From Aquilaria yunnanensis (lineage: Eukaryota > Streptophyta > Magnoliopsida > Malvales > Thymelaeaceae): a stretch of DNA of 64,000 nucleotides. A program made the translations under genes and the position numbers. How positions within the stretch are numbered: position 1 is the first letter of the stretch; every line of letters starts with the position of its first letter. The stretch lies in NCBI GenBank assembly GCA_039654915.1, contig CM077600.1, positions 76,455,992 through 76,519,991 on the forward strand, given 5' to 3'. This document shows, in pieces, positions 43,543 through 54,966 of this stretch. The notes below the pieces were generated by a model. The model did no database searches and was not told the origin of the DNA. It saw only the letters and a list, made by a program, of their open reading frames with translations.

Positions 43543-46500
43543 TTACATTCTTCTAAGACCCATTGCTCTAACATGTCGAGCAAACACAAGTGGTGGCAAT
43601 GGCTTAGTGAGAGGATCTGCCACCATCAGGTCTGTAGAAATGTACTCAATCCTAACTTCACCCTCTTCAATTGCATCCCTTACAAAGTTATATTTCATGC
43701 TAATGTGCTTGGTTTTTCCATGGTATTTGGGGTCCTTAGTATAAGCCATGGCTGCCATACTATCACTGTAGATAGTAATAGGTCTCTCAATAGAAACCTT
43801 GGACTCCAAATTCTTAAGGAAATAACCTAGCCAAAGGGCTTCTTGTACAGCTGAGGCACATGAAACAAATTCAGCCTCCATTGTGGACAATGCTGTACAA
43901 GTTTGCTTCTTACTACACCAAGTAGTAGCACCACCATTTAGCATGAAAAGATAACCAGATGTAGACTTGCTGGAGTCTCTATCCCCACCCCAGTCAGCAT
44001 CAGAATAGCCACGTAAACCAAGGTCTTTACCTTGGTAACAAAGCCAATAATCCTTAGTACCCTTGAGGTACCTTAGGATCCTCTTGACATTCTTCCAATG
44101 CTCCAGACCAGGGTTGGAAGAATATCGTGCTAAAAGACCAACCGCTTGGCTGATGTCTGGCCTTGTACATAACATGGCGTACATCAAGCTACCAATGGCA
44201 CTTAGGTAGGGAATCTGAGCCATCTCTTCCTTCTCCTTTGGAGTCTTAGGACATAAGTCCTCTCCAATCTTGCAACCATATGCAAGAGGTGTACTCATGG
44301 GCTTTGCATTTGTTAAGTTGAACCTTGCAAGAATCTTATCAATATAAGATTCTTGAGAAAGGGCCAATAGCCTTGCCTTTCTATTCCTCAGGATCTTCAC
44401 CCCTAGAATAAAGGCAGCCTCTCCCATATCCTTCATGTCAAAGGTGGAAGACAACCATCCCTTGATGGTACTTAACAATGCAAGCCTATTACTTGCAATC
44501 AGTATATCATCTACATATAGAGTCCATACTGCAAAACTAGACCCAGAAGAGTACAAGTATACACAATGGTCTTCATGCATCATCACAAAGCCATAGTTTG
44601 TGATTGCATGGTGAAACTTCAAGTACCACTGTCTTGAAGCTTGCTTAAGACCATAGATAGACTTCTTTAGTCTACATACCTTGTCCTCTTGACCCTTTTG
44701 GACAAACCCCTCAGGTTGTCTCATATATATCTCCTCACTCAATTCACCATTGAGAAAGGCGGTCTTTACATCCATCTGATGTAACTCTAAGTCTAGATTT
44801 GCCACAATGGCAAGTAATATCCTGATGGAAGTGAATTTCACAACAGGAGAGAAGGTGTCTTTGAAATCAACACCCTCCTTCTGTGTGAAACCCTTGGCCA
44901 CCAACCGGGCCTTGTATCTTTCGATACTTCCATCAGAGTTCACCTTGATCTTGAGAACCCACTTGTTCCCAATTGCCTTACGGCCTAGAGGAAGATCACT
45001 TAACTCCCAAACCCCATTGAGATGCATCGAATGCAACTCATCCTTCATTGCATTTCGCCACTCTTCCCTTTGTTCACCCTCAAGAGCCTCCTCAATGTTA
45101 CTTGGCTCATCTATCTTAGATGCAACCAAGTTTGCCTCACTATCCAGGATCCACCATTCTTTAGGTGGTCCAAATTTCCTCATTGATCTTCTCAATATAG
45201 GCTGAGATGGAGGCAACTCATGCTCCATCTCTTGAGGCTTAACATTTTGCCCTTGAGTATCCTCAACTCCCTCTTGAACAAAACCTTCCTCTTGGAAGTC
45301 TTGCTCATGTTGGTCCACAACAACAGGGATTTCTAGAGCCATTGCTCCACGTGGTTGAGGTACTCCCTCTAGAGTAGGTGCATGTGTCCCAAGTGTCCTT
45401 ATGACACTTGGTTGACCCTCATCTAGGATCTGGCTTAATGAGGTTAAGTCACCACACTCACCAACTTTGGGGAACTCATCCTCCACAAAGTTAGCATTCC
45501 TTGCATCAAAGATGTTCCCAATTTTGTGACTTACATCCAAGAACACATAACCCCTAGATTGTTCAGCATAACCAAGGAAGGCACACTTCCTCCCTCTTGG
45601 ACCCAACTTTCCCAAAGGGTGGTCCGTTATGTGAACATAAGCTAAACAACCCCAAGGGCGTAAATAGCTTAGGTTAGGAGTTTTCTTCTTCCATAACTCA
45701 TATGGAGAAGAATTCACATTCTTGGTGGGTACTCTATTAAGGACATGAACTGCACACAGCAGTGCATCACTCCAATAAGTGATGTCTAAATTGGCCTTTG
45801 CCATCATGGAACGTACCATGTCCATAAGAGTTCTATTCTTCCTCTCAGACACTCCATTCTGTTGGGGTGTCCAAGGAAGGGTGAACTCCCTCTCAATACC
45901 TTTCAAGTCACAAAATGTTTTGAATGCATTAGATGTATACTCTCCACCCCTATCTGTCCTCAAGGACTTAATCTTCTTACCTACTTGGTTCTCAACCAAG
46001 TACACATACTTCTCAAAGCATGCCAAGGCCTCTGCCTTGTTTCTGAGTAAGTAGATATGGGTGAATCGAGTATAATCATCTGTGAATGTGATGAAATACT
46101 TAAATCCATTTCTAGATTCAACCCTCATTGGCCCACACAGGTCAGAGTGAACTAAACTAAGTGCCTCACCTCTCCTAGTTGCTTTGCCAAAAGGCTTTCT
46201 TGTGGCTTTGCCTTCTAGGCATGATTGACAACTTGGAAGGACAACCTTGGTCAAGGAACCTAGCAAGCCACCCTTGGCTAGCTTGTTCATTCTATCTTGA
46301 CCAATATGACCTAACCTTTCATGCCATCTCATTTCATTTGTGACCTCTGTCACATAGCAACTAGGACTTGCAACAGAATGGTCAGTTGGCTTTAACTCAT
46401 AAAGCCCATTATTAACTGAACAAGTGCACACTATCTGATTATCTTTAATAATAGACACACTATTATTAAAGAAATTAAAGCAATAATTGTACTTCAACAT

Positions 46501-47598
46501 ACAACTTATAGAAATCAAATTTCTACAAATGTTTGGTACATACAATACATCTATTAGATACAAATATCCAATATCTATAGGAATTCTACATGTTCCTATG
46601 CCTTCCACTTCCAGCCTGGCATCATTTCCTACTGAAATGTGCTTAGCTCCTTTTGAGAGCTTCCTGTAGGCCACAAACCAGGACTTCTCCCGTGCTATGT
46701 GGTCTGTTGCTCCCGAGTCTACAATCCACAAAGAATTGCACTCAGTTAGTAATGTACATGACACAACATGTACAATGGAAGTAGAAGGGTATGTATGTAC
46801 CTTGGGTGGACCTTTGCAATCCTTTGCAAAGTGTCCTTTATACCCACAGTTGAAGCACTTTAGCTTGCTTATGTCCCGTTTCTTCTTGAACCTTTTCTTA
46901 GAAGCAGGAACTTTTCCCTTGCCCTTCCTTGGCCCTCCTTTTCCACCATTCTTCTTCCATCCCTTCTGGATAGAAGATGAGGCAACAAATGCCTTAGAAT
47001 GGTCCTTGAGGGCCATTACCTCAGCCTCAAGGAGGAGGTGACGGGCAATGTCATCAAATGACATTATTTGAGGGTTATGGCGTAAGTTGACCTTCATCAA
47101 CTGCCATTCCTCATCAGGCAAGGAACGAATTATTGCTTGCACTTGTTGCTCATCAGTGAGCACATGCCCTGCTGTCTTGAGTTGGTGGATCATGCGTGAC
47201 ATCTCACGCAAGTGAGCACTCATAGAGTGATCAGCACGCTTCACATAATTCTCAAACCTGAGAATCATCGAGCGTTGTTTCTCTACGGAAACATCTCCAT
47301 ACTTGGCCTTGACAGAGTCCCATATGGCCCTGGCCCCCTCAAGCATGGAGAATTCCACCATAATCTCATCCACCATAGTGGAAAGGAGAGTGACTCTACA
47401 CATAGAGTTCTTCTTTAGGAATGCCTCATAGGCAGTCTTATCCTCTCCCTCAGCAGGAGGCATGATCTCTTGAGTGAGTACATCAAGAGTATCTTGCTCA
47501 GTTAAAATGAATTTGACTTTCTGTTGCCAAATTGAATAGTTTTCACCATCCAATTTGAGGTCACGGTTTAATTCAGCAACAATATTCTTACAAGCCAT
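43543..47598 (-). CDS. Copia gag-pol polyprotein of element C
   Basis: A 1351-residue uninterrupted frame starts at the ATG at 47598, about 255 bases after the primer site. Domains in order: gag (about 1-230) with a basic stretch; CCHC zinc knuckle (C248, C251, H256, C261); aspartic protease DSG (294-296); integrase zinc-binding region (H426, H431, C457, C460); integrase core with D486, D549 and E585; reverse transcriptase with D943 and the YVDD box 1028-1031; RNase H with D1200, E1241 and D1279. All catalytic positions I can identify are present, and the length is normal for a plant Copia polyprotein. It would make the particle, process itself, copy the RNA and integrate the DNA. I did not assign it to a Copia lineage. 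Confidence 0.96.
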   Translation of the reverse strand: MACKNIVAELNRDLKLDGENYSIWQQKVKFILTEQDTLDVLTQEIMPPAEGEDKTAYEAFLKKNSMCRVTLLSTMVDEIMVEFSMLEGARAIWDSVKAKYGDVSVEKQRSMILRFENYVKRADHSMSAHLREMSRMIHQLKTAGHVLTDEQQVQAIIRSLPDEEWQLMKVNLRHNPQIMSFDDIARHLLLEAEVMALKDHSKAFVASSSIQKGWKKNGGKGGPRKGKGKVPASKKRFKKKRDISKLKCFNCGYKGHFAKDCKGPPKVHTYPSTSIVHVVSCTLLTECNSLWIVDSGATDHIAREKSWFVAYRKLSKGAKHISVGNDARLEVEGIGTCRIPIDIGYLYLIDVLYVPNICRNLISISCMLKYNYCFNFFNNSVSIIKDNQIVCTCSVNNGLYELKPTDHSVASPSCYVTEVTNEMRWHERLGHIGQDRMNKLAKGGLLGSLTKVVLPSCQSCLEGKATRKPFGKATRRGEALSLVHSDLCGPMRVESRNGFKYFITFTDDYTRFTHIYLLRNKAEALACFEKYVYLVENQVGKKIKSLRTDRGGEYTSNAFKTFCDLKGIEREFTLPWTPQQNGVSERKNRTLMDMVRSMMAKANLDITYWSDALLCAVHVLNRVPTKNVNSSPYELWKKKTPNLSYLRPWGCLAYVHITDHPLGKLGPRGRKCAFLGYAEQSRGYVFLDVSHKIGNIFDARNANFVEDEFPKVGECGDLTSLSQILDEGQPSVIRTLGTHAPTLEGVPQPRGAMALEIPVVVDQHEQDFQEEGFVQEGVEDTQGQNVKPQEMEHELPPSQPILRRSMRKFGPPKEWWILDSEANLVASKIDEPSNIEEALEGEQREEWRNAMKDELHSMHLNGVWELSDLPLGRKAIGNKWVLKIKVNSDGSIERYKARLVAKGFTQKEGVDFKDTFSPVVKFTSIRILLAIVANLDLELHQMDVKTAFLNGELSEEIYMRQPEGFVQKGQEDKVCRLKKSIYGLKQASRQWYLKFHHAITNYGFVMMHEDHCVYLYSSGSSFAVWTLYVDDILIASNRLALLSTIKGWLSSTFDMKDMGEAAFILGVKILRNRKARLLALSQESYIDKILARFNLTNAKPMSTPLAYGCKIGEDLCPKTPKEKEEMAQIPYLSAIGSLMYAMLCTRPDISQAVGLLARYSSNPGLEHWKNVKRILRYLKGTKDYWLCYQGKDLGLRGYSDADWGGDRDSSKSTSGYLFMLNGGATTWCSKKQTCTALSTMEAEFVSCASAVQEALWLGYFLKNLESKVSIERPITIYSDSMAAMAYTKDPKYHGKTKHISMKYNFVRDAIEEGEVRIEYISTDLMVADPLTKPLPPLVFARHVRAMGLRRM

Positions 47599-47852
47599 CT
47601 ACATTGATGCAATTCACATGTTTTAGTTCAATTTACACAACAAGACTCAACAAAGCAACATGTGTTTGAAAACAACTTCTAACATGCTCATATATGGCAA
47701 AAGAGATGCATATAACATTCGATCAGAAATATATAAACATGCCTTCATTGTTTCATACACATATCCTTTATTAACCTTCATCGAAATCATACACATATGT
47801 ATGATCCTAAATCATGCTCACAACATGTAACATATACATATTCATGACCTAG

Positions 47853-47864
47853 GCTCTGATACCA
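47853..47864 (-). other. Element C primer-binding site
   Basis: TGGTATCAGAGC on the minus strand, two bases inside the 5' LTR. It is a perfect match to the usual initiator tRNA-Met complement. Confidence 0.92.
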
Positions 47865-47866
47865 AT

Positions 47867-49577
47867 TGAACATTTTCAGGATCTCAATAATAACATACTC
47901 TTATGTTATTCATTTGTGTATATGCCACATGCATATAAGTTTTCCATACATATTGTCTCAAAAACAATATCTAGCATGCTATTTGAGTTCAACATGAATA
48001 TAGACATACTTATCCAGTCAAACAAACTTAGCATGCCACTAAGATCATTCATAAAATTTAAATCCTTAGCATGCTACTAAAGTAAGAAAGGATGTGTACC
48101 TTCCTTTTTGATAGTCTTGTGCCGAAAAGGAAAAGGAAGGACTTGATCTTAGAGATACGCCTTGAGGCTTGAATTGAGATGAAGAATCTCAATGTAATTC
48201 CACCCACAATGCTCTAAGAAAGTGTCTAATATTTCGGCTCTTTAAAGGAATGAAAGGAGGAATTTTTCTCTCAAGAAAAATGGTGCAAATTGAGTGTAAA
48301 ATTCGTACCCTCAATGGCCAGCCACTAAAGGCTATTTATAGATGACCAAAAGGCACACCTTTACACCAAGAAAGGTGTCCTTTAAGCCAAAGAACACTTC
48401 CTTTGGCTAAGGGTCATGTATGGTGGCGAAAATACATGTCTTTTAGCCAAGGAACACTTCCTTTGGCCTATAACCACCCATAACTACCTTATGGGCGAAA
48501 ATACATGTCTTTTAAGTCAAGGAACACTTCCTTTGGCCTATAACCACCCATAACTACCTTATGGGCGAAAATACATGTCTTTTAAGTCTAAAGGACATCA
48601 CATTTGGTGCAATAACCACCTCAACCACCTCCATGGCCGAACATACATGTCCTTTAAAGTCAAAGGACATCACTCTTGGTGCTATAAGCACCCTATGGCC
48701 GAATATACATGTCCATTCACCCAAGGAACACTTCCTTTGGATGAAAGGACATGTTCTTTTAGCCAAGAGTTATTTCTTTTGATGAAGAGACATACCTTTA
48801 CACAAAAGATGTGTCTCTTGGTGGTTTTGAGCTAAAAACAAGGTGAGCTGGCACAAAACTAGCTCAATATGCTACTTATGCACCATTGAGCTCCTTTGAG
48901 CTCCAACCTAGCACCATGAACTAAGGACCAGCTCCAAGAACTGACCATGAGCTGGAGTTAGCTGCTTTCAGCTGAAGTAAACTGAAGTCCAGCTACACTC
49001 AGCTACCAAAAGCTGAAGTGAGCTGACTTGAGCTGAAGTCCAGCTACATTCAGCTACCATAAGCTGAAGTGAGCTGACTTGAGCTTACTTGAGCTAACTT
49101 GAGCTGAAGTCCAGCTACATTCAGCTACCATAAGCTGAAGTGAGCTGACTTGAGCTGAAGTCCAGCTACATTCAGCTACCATAAGCTGAAGTGAGCTGAC
49201 TTGAGCTTACTTGAGCTAACTTGAGCTGAAGTCCAGCTACATTCAGCTACCATAAGCTGAAGTGAGCTGACTTGAGCTGAAGTCCAGCTACATTCAGCTA
49301 CCAAAAGCTGAAGTGAGCTGACTTGAGCTGACTTGAGCTAACTTGAGCTGAAGTCCAGCTACATTCAGCTACCATAAGCTGAAGTGAGCTGACTTGAGCT
49401 GACTTGAGCTAACTTGAGCTGAAGTCCAGCTACTTTGAGCTACTTATAGCTGAAGTGAGCTGACTTGAGCTAAGGGGAGCTACTTCTAGCTGCCTTAGAT
49501 ACCTTTTCAAGCTATAGTTAGCTCAACGAGCTCAAATCCTATCTTAAAAGGATCTTGGTGCGCCAAGAATTCCAACA
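47867..49577 (-). repeat. Element C 5' LTR
   Basis: Plus strand TGAACATTTTCAGG to GAATTCCAACA, 1711 bp. It is nearly identical to the 3' LTR except for 132 bp more of AGCT array. TATA box at 48332-48341. Confidence 0.95.
48950..49491 (-). repeat. AGCT decamer array in element C U3 (5' LTR)
   Basis: Same array as 41759-42168 but 542 bp instead of 410 bp. The 132-bp difference equals one 51-bp unit plus one 81-bp unit, so whole higher-order units were gained or lost. Confidence 0.92.
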
Positions 49578-49582
49578 TTAAT

Positions 49583-51310
49583 ATTAAATTGATAAAATAA
49601 TAACTTTCATCAAATTTTTATTTTTATGTCATTTTTCTTCGACTCAATATCATTTGAATTTTAAAATTACATACATAAAATAATCACTTGAATAACTTCT
49701 TTTTTTCTTTTTTCAAAATAATTAAAATTTTATGAATATTTTATATAGATAGAATAATCGCTTTAATACGTTACCTAAATTATTTATTTTCATAATTAAT
49801 TGAAAACGTTGACATGCAATTCTAATGAATTTTATACTTCTAGAAAAAAAAATAATGTATTCGATGTGATAATTAGGACCTAAAATAAAAAGAAAACAAA
49901 GTCACCAATTTGTAAACTAATTATCTTTAAATATGTAAAAAATACAAAATTTGATCCTTCTTTAGCTTTTCCAAGACAAATAAGATAATGCGTTTGTTGT
50001 ATGAAAATCCGATCATGATGGACGATGGACATAATGGATGCGCCGGCACCGTCTGATGAGTGAGCCTCATATGGAACCCACAGCTTTGGATGATATAGAC
50101 ACATCCGTTGTCCTTCACGCTATAGGTGTCCTTTGTTATAAGTAAAATGAGCGATGTTTTGCCATTGGCTTTTATCGATTTAGTGATAAATTTTTTTTTT
50201 ATCTACCACAATGTTCCACTTATTACAGCAATATTTCATAGGACCAGCTTAGTATGTATCTTATAAATGACTAATATATATAGAAAAGATGTATTACAAA
50301 ATTTTCGTTTTCAAATTTATTTTCATGATGTGTAGTTATTATTGATAACAAAAGTGATGAAAATCGTAGAATGGTTAACGTCTCTCATGTTACCCATTTT
50401 TTAACATATTTATTTTTCAAACAAAATTTTTGATTTTCTGTACAGTTTATTTTCTTCTTCTTTCCCGGATTTCCTTACCAGGCGATATATTTTATCCAAT
50501 GGCACATTACCTACAACGTCTATTGGTTATAAATGCTTGTTCACATATATCCCTAAGTTATGGGGCTTGGACAAGAAAGGATCTTTCTAATTTTCTAACA
50601 TAACATTTATATATATATTCCTACTGATCTCATTTTTAAATCAAGAGTACGCGTTTGTTAAACGTAAAATGAGTCTTGTCTTTGTAACTGGCTTTCTTTA
50701 AATTAGTGATAAACTTGTCTTTTTATCTACCACAATGTGTCGACATATTACACTTGTAAACTGAATGACTTAGTTCACACCAGGGAACAAAAAATCACAA
50801 AATTTAAACAGAATCTAAATCTAACCAAACCTTAATAGCAAAACAAATTTATTTCTTATTAGCAAAAGCATTACATATTCACTTCCTCAAGTATGGTATT
50901 GGAGGCAGCCTGTCAACCTGTACAACAACCCAACTCCTTACACATCCTACAAAAGCTAATTTTTTTTATTGAAGTAATTGGATCATAACACCGTTCAAAC
51001 TGAGAACTTATTTTAATTTTTTACACCTACTACTATGCCATATCGAAGACATAGATGTAGTTCCTCCACCACTTCTAAAATGTTGTACTCACTTGGCCTA
51101 AAGTTAAATGCCTAAAGCCACTTTTGGCTCTCAAACTTGGATGTGCCAAACATTTAACCTTTAAATATCAACTATGTCCAACTCTCCCCCTAAACTTGAA
51201 AATTTGGGGCACCTTGGCCCTTTCTGCTCTTGTGCTTGTCAAGTGACCCTTGTTTTCTTAACACTGCTTGCTCACATTAGTCTAGATAAGTGAAGGTGCT
51301 TTAAGGTTTG
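49583..51310. other. AT-rich region with local duplications, no gene recognised
   Basis: Contains the second copy of the 40079-40390 repeat at 50320-50525. It also has an internal pair: GTTATAAGTAAAATGAG..TCTACCACAATG at about 50140-50215, and GTTAAACGTAAAATGAG..TCTACCACAATG at about 50655-50740. Short frames on both strands are not recognisable. Confidence 0.55.
50320..50525. repeat. Local duplication, copy 2
   Basis: Matches 40079-40312 and includes the sequence that flanks the MITE there, without the MITE. It serves as an empty-site reference. Confidence 0.7.
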
Positions 51311-51319
51311 TTGTTTGTG

Positions 51320-51672
51320 AATCACAACAAAAGAGGCTAAAGATGTCGAGGTTGACGACGTACTGCAAATCGGCATGGTTTTCACTGGATATGGTGTTGG
51401 AAGACAGGTCGAGAGACTAGAGATTGGTACAGTTTAATAGGTAAGGACAGATAAAGCCCTGGATAGAAGGACTAATTAGTAAGTGCTCGTAGTTGTGGCC
51501 ATTGTTGGAAGAAGCAACAGGGGTTAGAGAAGATGGATATGTTCTAGTTGTGGAGGTTCTTTAGTGCGTCCCTGAGAGACTCACTTACATGGTTTAGGAA
51601 AGTTTTATCATTCGGATCAGAGGAGAGAGGGAGAGCCACGCAGGTTAGAAGCACAAGTGTTGGGGTTAAACC
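51320..51672 (-). pseudogene. RLP44-like receptor-like protein fragment
   Basis: The minus strand encodes the start of a leucine-rich receptor-like protein in broken frames. A hydrophobic leader TLVLLTCVALPLS near 51640-51660 is followed by SDPNDKTFLNHVSESL and LKNLHN. A TAG then stands where a tryptophan is expected. SNPC and NNGHNY follow after a frame change, then the LRR start LLNCTNL, a second TAG, and SLDLSSNTISS ending in DLQYVVNLDIF. The order and motifs match the N-terminus and first leucine-rich repeats of plant RLP44 proteins, which act in cell-wall and brassinosteroid signalling at the plasma membrane. The start codon is missing, and only about the first third of the protein is present. 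No introns are evident in this part. Confidence 0.68.
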
Positions 51673-51679
51673 CAATCAA

Positions 51680-54260
51680 GAGAGACAGACCCAAATGCTA
51701 AATTGTGGAAACTTTTTTTAGTGGTTTGGTGCAAATTTTTGTGATGGGAAACCGTAAGCCACAGAGAATGGAGAAACTCAAGATTTTCAGATTCTAGATC
51801 AATGTACTATTTCTTTTATGAAGTTTTTTTTAATTTTTTGTCAACCAACGAACCCTCCCTACCTCCACACTAATAGCCCCCACAAAGCTCCTACTATTGA
51901 CATGCCTCTATAGCTTTGGATCTTTTGACTCATTCATAGTACTGGTACTTGCTTCTCTAGATCACACTTTATTATGATCAATACAAGATAGGTGCACAAC
52001 AGTAACTCAAGAAATAGTCATAAATCAGCCGCACGGAATGACTGAATGACAACTAAAATAATTAATGGCAAATATCCTAATGGCTAGTTTAGAGCGACTA
52101 AAAGCTTTAATGGCTCTTTGTTTTTTTTTCTAATTTCAATTTGTATGTATTTTAGGTGTTTTACAATTTTGCAATTTTGCACAGTTTTGCCCCTTGATTT
52201 CCTATTGTCACTGCCCTTCACTCATTTGGGGCTGCCATCATCTCAACCTCCACCTCTATCCTTGTCTTCGTCTCAAATTTCTCTGGCTAGATCTTTACTA
52301 AATTGCGCATCTAGTGGCATCAGTTTTCTTGTCTACAAAAGCTCAACTAAGCAAATCATACAAAAAAAAAAATCACACAAGAGTGAGAGGGAAAGAGATA
52401 GAGGGATCATAGTCGAGGGAGGCCTGGAAGTCATGGAAGACGATGGGGTAGGAGTAGAGAACGGAGCCAATGACAAAGATAGTGCTGGTATACAAGTGAT
52501 GGTGGCTGGAGAAGAAGACAGGGCTTGGTTGGAGGAGCAAAAAAAAAATAGAGATAAGAAAGGGGAAGAGCTAGAGGATGAGGAATAAGATGGAAAATGA
52601 GAGAATGAGGAAGAAAGGTGTTAGTTTTTTTGTAGCAGCAATTGATGAATGACTAAAATTGAGATAGCCACGAAAGGGCAATTGACTATGAATTTGCTGC
52701 CAATGAAAAGCTACTGAGGGGTGACTTGGGGCCATTAAAATTTTCAATTGTTATTCAGTCTCTCAATTTAAGTCAACAAAGCAAAGCTTCCACTTTAATT
52801 CATATTTTTTATGTGGTCTTATTTGAACATTTGAAGAAGGTAAGACAATTCTTGAAATTCCCCTTCCTCTCTACCCTTGGTTGTGTCCTCCAATCCAACA
52901 TCCACCTCCATCCCCCACTCACAAACTCTCTCATTTCCCAAAACTTTACAGCTCCTCTTGCATTCAAGCTTAAATAATCTAGGAAATCACACCTCTAATT
53001 TTTGTCAATAAGGGTGAAACTCAAACTTGGACCCAAGTTTTTCTACCCAAACTCAAAATAGGATTCTTGGGTTTGGATCAAGTTGGACGAGAGAAAAAGA
53101 AAGAATATTCATGTAGACCCAACTTGACCTATAATAAAATGTAAAAGGGGCCTTCGACGGGTTATGCCTAACCCTAAATTATCTTTACTTTGAAAACCCA
53201 AGCCCTTCAATAGGGAGTTTATGCATTGCCCAATTGACAAATCTGTTCTTAATCCTTTCCTAATAATTGACATTATTGGTTTTAAAAGACTAGGCGCCAA
53301 AACAATAAGATGTGAGTTTAGTAACCTCGTTTCTAATTAGTTTTTATATACTACCCTCGTTCCCAGTTCTTTGCACCATTTTATCATTTCAGCTTAAGTT
53401 TGACATAAAATTATCTATATTAATATTTACTAAAAAAATACCAAAATTATATTTTAAAACTTTCAATAGTGTAGTTTCTAAATACGAAATTTTTAAAAAA
53501 TTCTTAGCAAATATTGATGTAAATAAATTTAAGTAAAAAAATTGGTGAAAAAATTTAACTATCTACAATTGATTTCTTAAAAAATTATAGTAATCATTAA
53601 TTTGTTTAAGAAGTTGTGAGATTTTGAAAAAATTACAAACTAACTATGAGTGTTAACACAAGGAAATTGAATTACACACAAAAAAGAAAAAAACAAATTA
53701 GACTTGGGCTAGGCAGCTGGTTGAAAAGATTGAGGCTTCATTTTAAAGCTTAACCCAAAGGTAACGATAAAAGTAGTTGCCACAATGGCTATTGTCTCCT
53801 CCCATTACCGTATGGCCTAAGGGGTTCTATTCTTTTCAACAACATTTTATGTTCAATTTCCAGCTTGGCAAGCTTATCGCCAAGACAAGAAGATAGATGA
53901 GACAACTATACTGGCCCATGCATTTCAGCACAAAAGATGATACTAGACTCGCTAGTTCAATACCGGTAGAGGGGCGGTACAGATAAAGTGTAATATTCAA
54001 AACCCTTGTATTTTAATATACTCAAACAAAATCACATTGGCATAGCAAAATGTATGTTCTTTTATACACATAGGCAATAAAAGGAGTCTAAGGGAATAAG
54101 GAAGAGGCAAGATAATGAGCTAGAACAACACGCGAGTGAGGCATGACTATCAAAATGCAGTGATCCAATGTCTTAATGACTATCTCAATGGACTGAACAA
54201 GGTTGACTAGCGTCGGTTCGAGCATTGTACATCCTTATGGAGCAATCAAGGCATTACAAT
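51680..54260. other. AT-rich intergenic region, no gene recognised
   Basis: A 156-codon plus-strand frame at 52118-52588 has a hydrophobic start, a Ser/Pro/Leu-rich middle and an acidic, Lys/Glu-rich end. It matches nothing I recognise and looks low-complexity. Other frames are short. No tRNA or other RNA gene was seen. Confidence 0.4.
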
Positions 54261-54269
54261 AGTTAGTTA

Positions 54270-54966
54270 GAATTATAATATTATGAAAACAAAACCTGAA
54301 AGTTTTATATACTGATCCTTAAGTTGCCTTGTGCCCAGCTTTATGAGTTGATGAGTAGTTGGGGAGCAGATATTTGTCCATGGGAATTGGAAGAGTGTTA
54401 ATGTCCATCCAAAGCCAAGTTGGTGGCCCGTGACAAGAATACCTACCCCACACAACATCTGCAACAAAGAATTGGGCGGGTATGGGTCTGCATCAAATGA
54501 ATTAGAGATCCCGATGTTTGAATAAGAGGGTCTGGAGGATTATTTCTACAAGTAGATGCCTTTGACTTAAAGGATATGGCACAGAACATGAGGTTGACTA
54601 AAGCATCTCTTCACACTTGAAGCGAGCAAACATGTACAGGAAGGTCTTGAAAAACCAACTCATTTTGCCATAGCCAAATCTTCGAATAAGTATAAACAAG
54701 AAGCAAAGATTTATTCTGGGACCGTGTTTGATGGGCAGCAAGCAAACTGAGTAACCAAGCTTGTAGTGAGAGATATGGATTGAAAGAGATAAATGAGTCA
54801 AGCAGAAACTTTCCTAAAGGTAATTAGACCTTGGACATTTAAAGAATAGGTGGAACGAAGTCTTAATGTGGAAATTACAACATCTGCACATTAGCCTGAC
54901 ATTTATGCCATGGGTTGCTAGTGTTGCTGTAAATTGAATAGCATCCAGGAGACACTTCCAAAGAAA
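54270..54966 (-). pseudogene. LINE remnant with zinc-binding reverse transcriptase tail
   Basis: The minus strand near 54966-54820 reads FLWKCLLDAIQFTATLATHG, then VRLMCRCCNFHIKTSFHLFFKCPRS. This is the zinc-binding domain found after the reverse transcriptase of plant LINE-type elements (zf-RVT), with its C-x2-C and H-x4-C ligands recognisable. Downstream frames to 54270 are broken, with segments such as KMSWFFKTFLYMFARFKCEEML and PPTWLWMDINTLPIPMDKYL that may be the decayed C-terminus. No poly(A) tail or target duplication was found. It is an old truncated copy. Confidence 0.6.

Larger units (their letters stand above)
40676..49577 (-). mobile_element. Copia LTR retrotransposon C, coding-intact
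   Basis: LTRs of 1579 and 1711 bp start TGTTGGAATTC and end ATGTTCA or ATCTTCA on the minus strand. The element is flanked by a perfect TTAAT duplication (40671-40675 and 49578-49582). A perfect initiator tRNA-Met primer site and a purine tract are in place. A single 1351-codon polyprotein frame contains all domains. The LTRs differ by only a few point changes outside a tandem-repeat length difference of 132 bp, so the insertion is recent. It is the best candidate for a currently mobile element in this window. Confidence 0.96.

Noticed and set aside
43507..46669. Plus-strand frames within element C
   Set aside because: They are shadows of the 1351-codon polyprotein frame on the minus strand.
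52118..52588. 156-codon plus-strand frame as a host gene
   Set aside because: Low-complexity hydrophobic start and Lys/Glu-rich end, no domain, no clear promoter or introns.
53109..53300. Short minus-strand frame as a transposase fragment
   Set aside because: No motif could be identified and the region is AT-rich and unremarkable.
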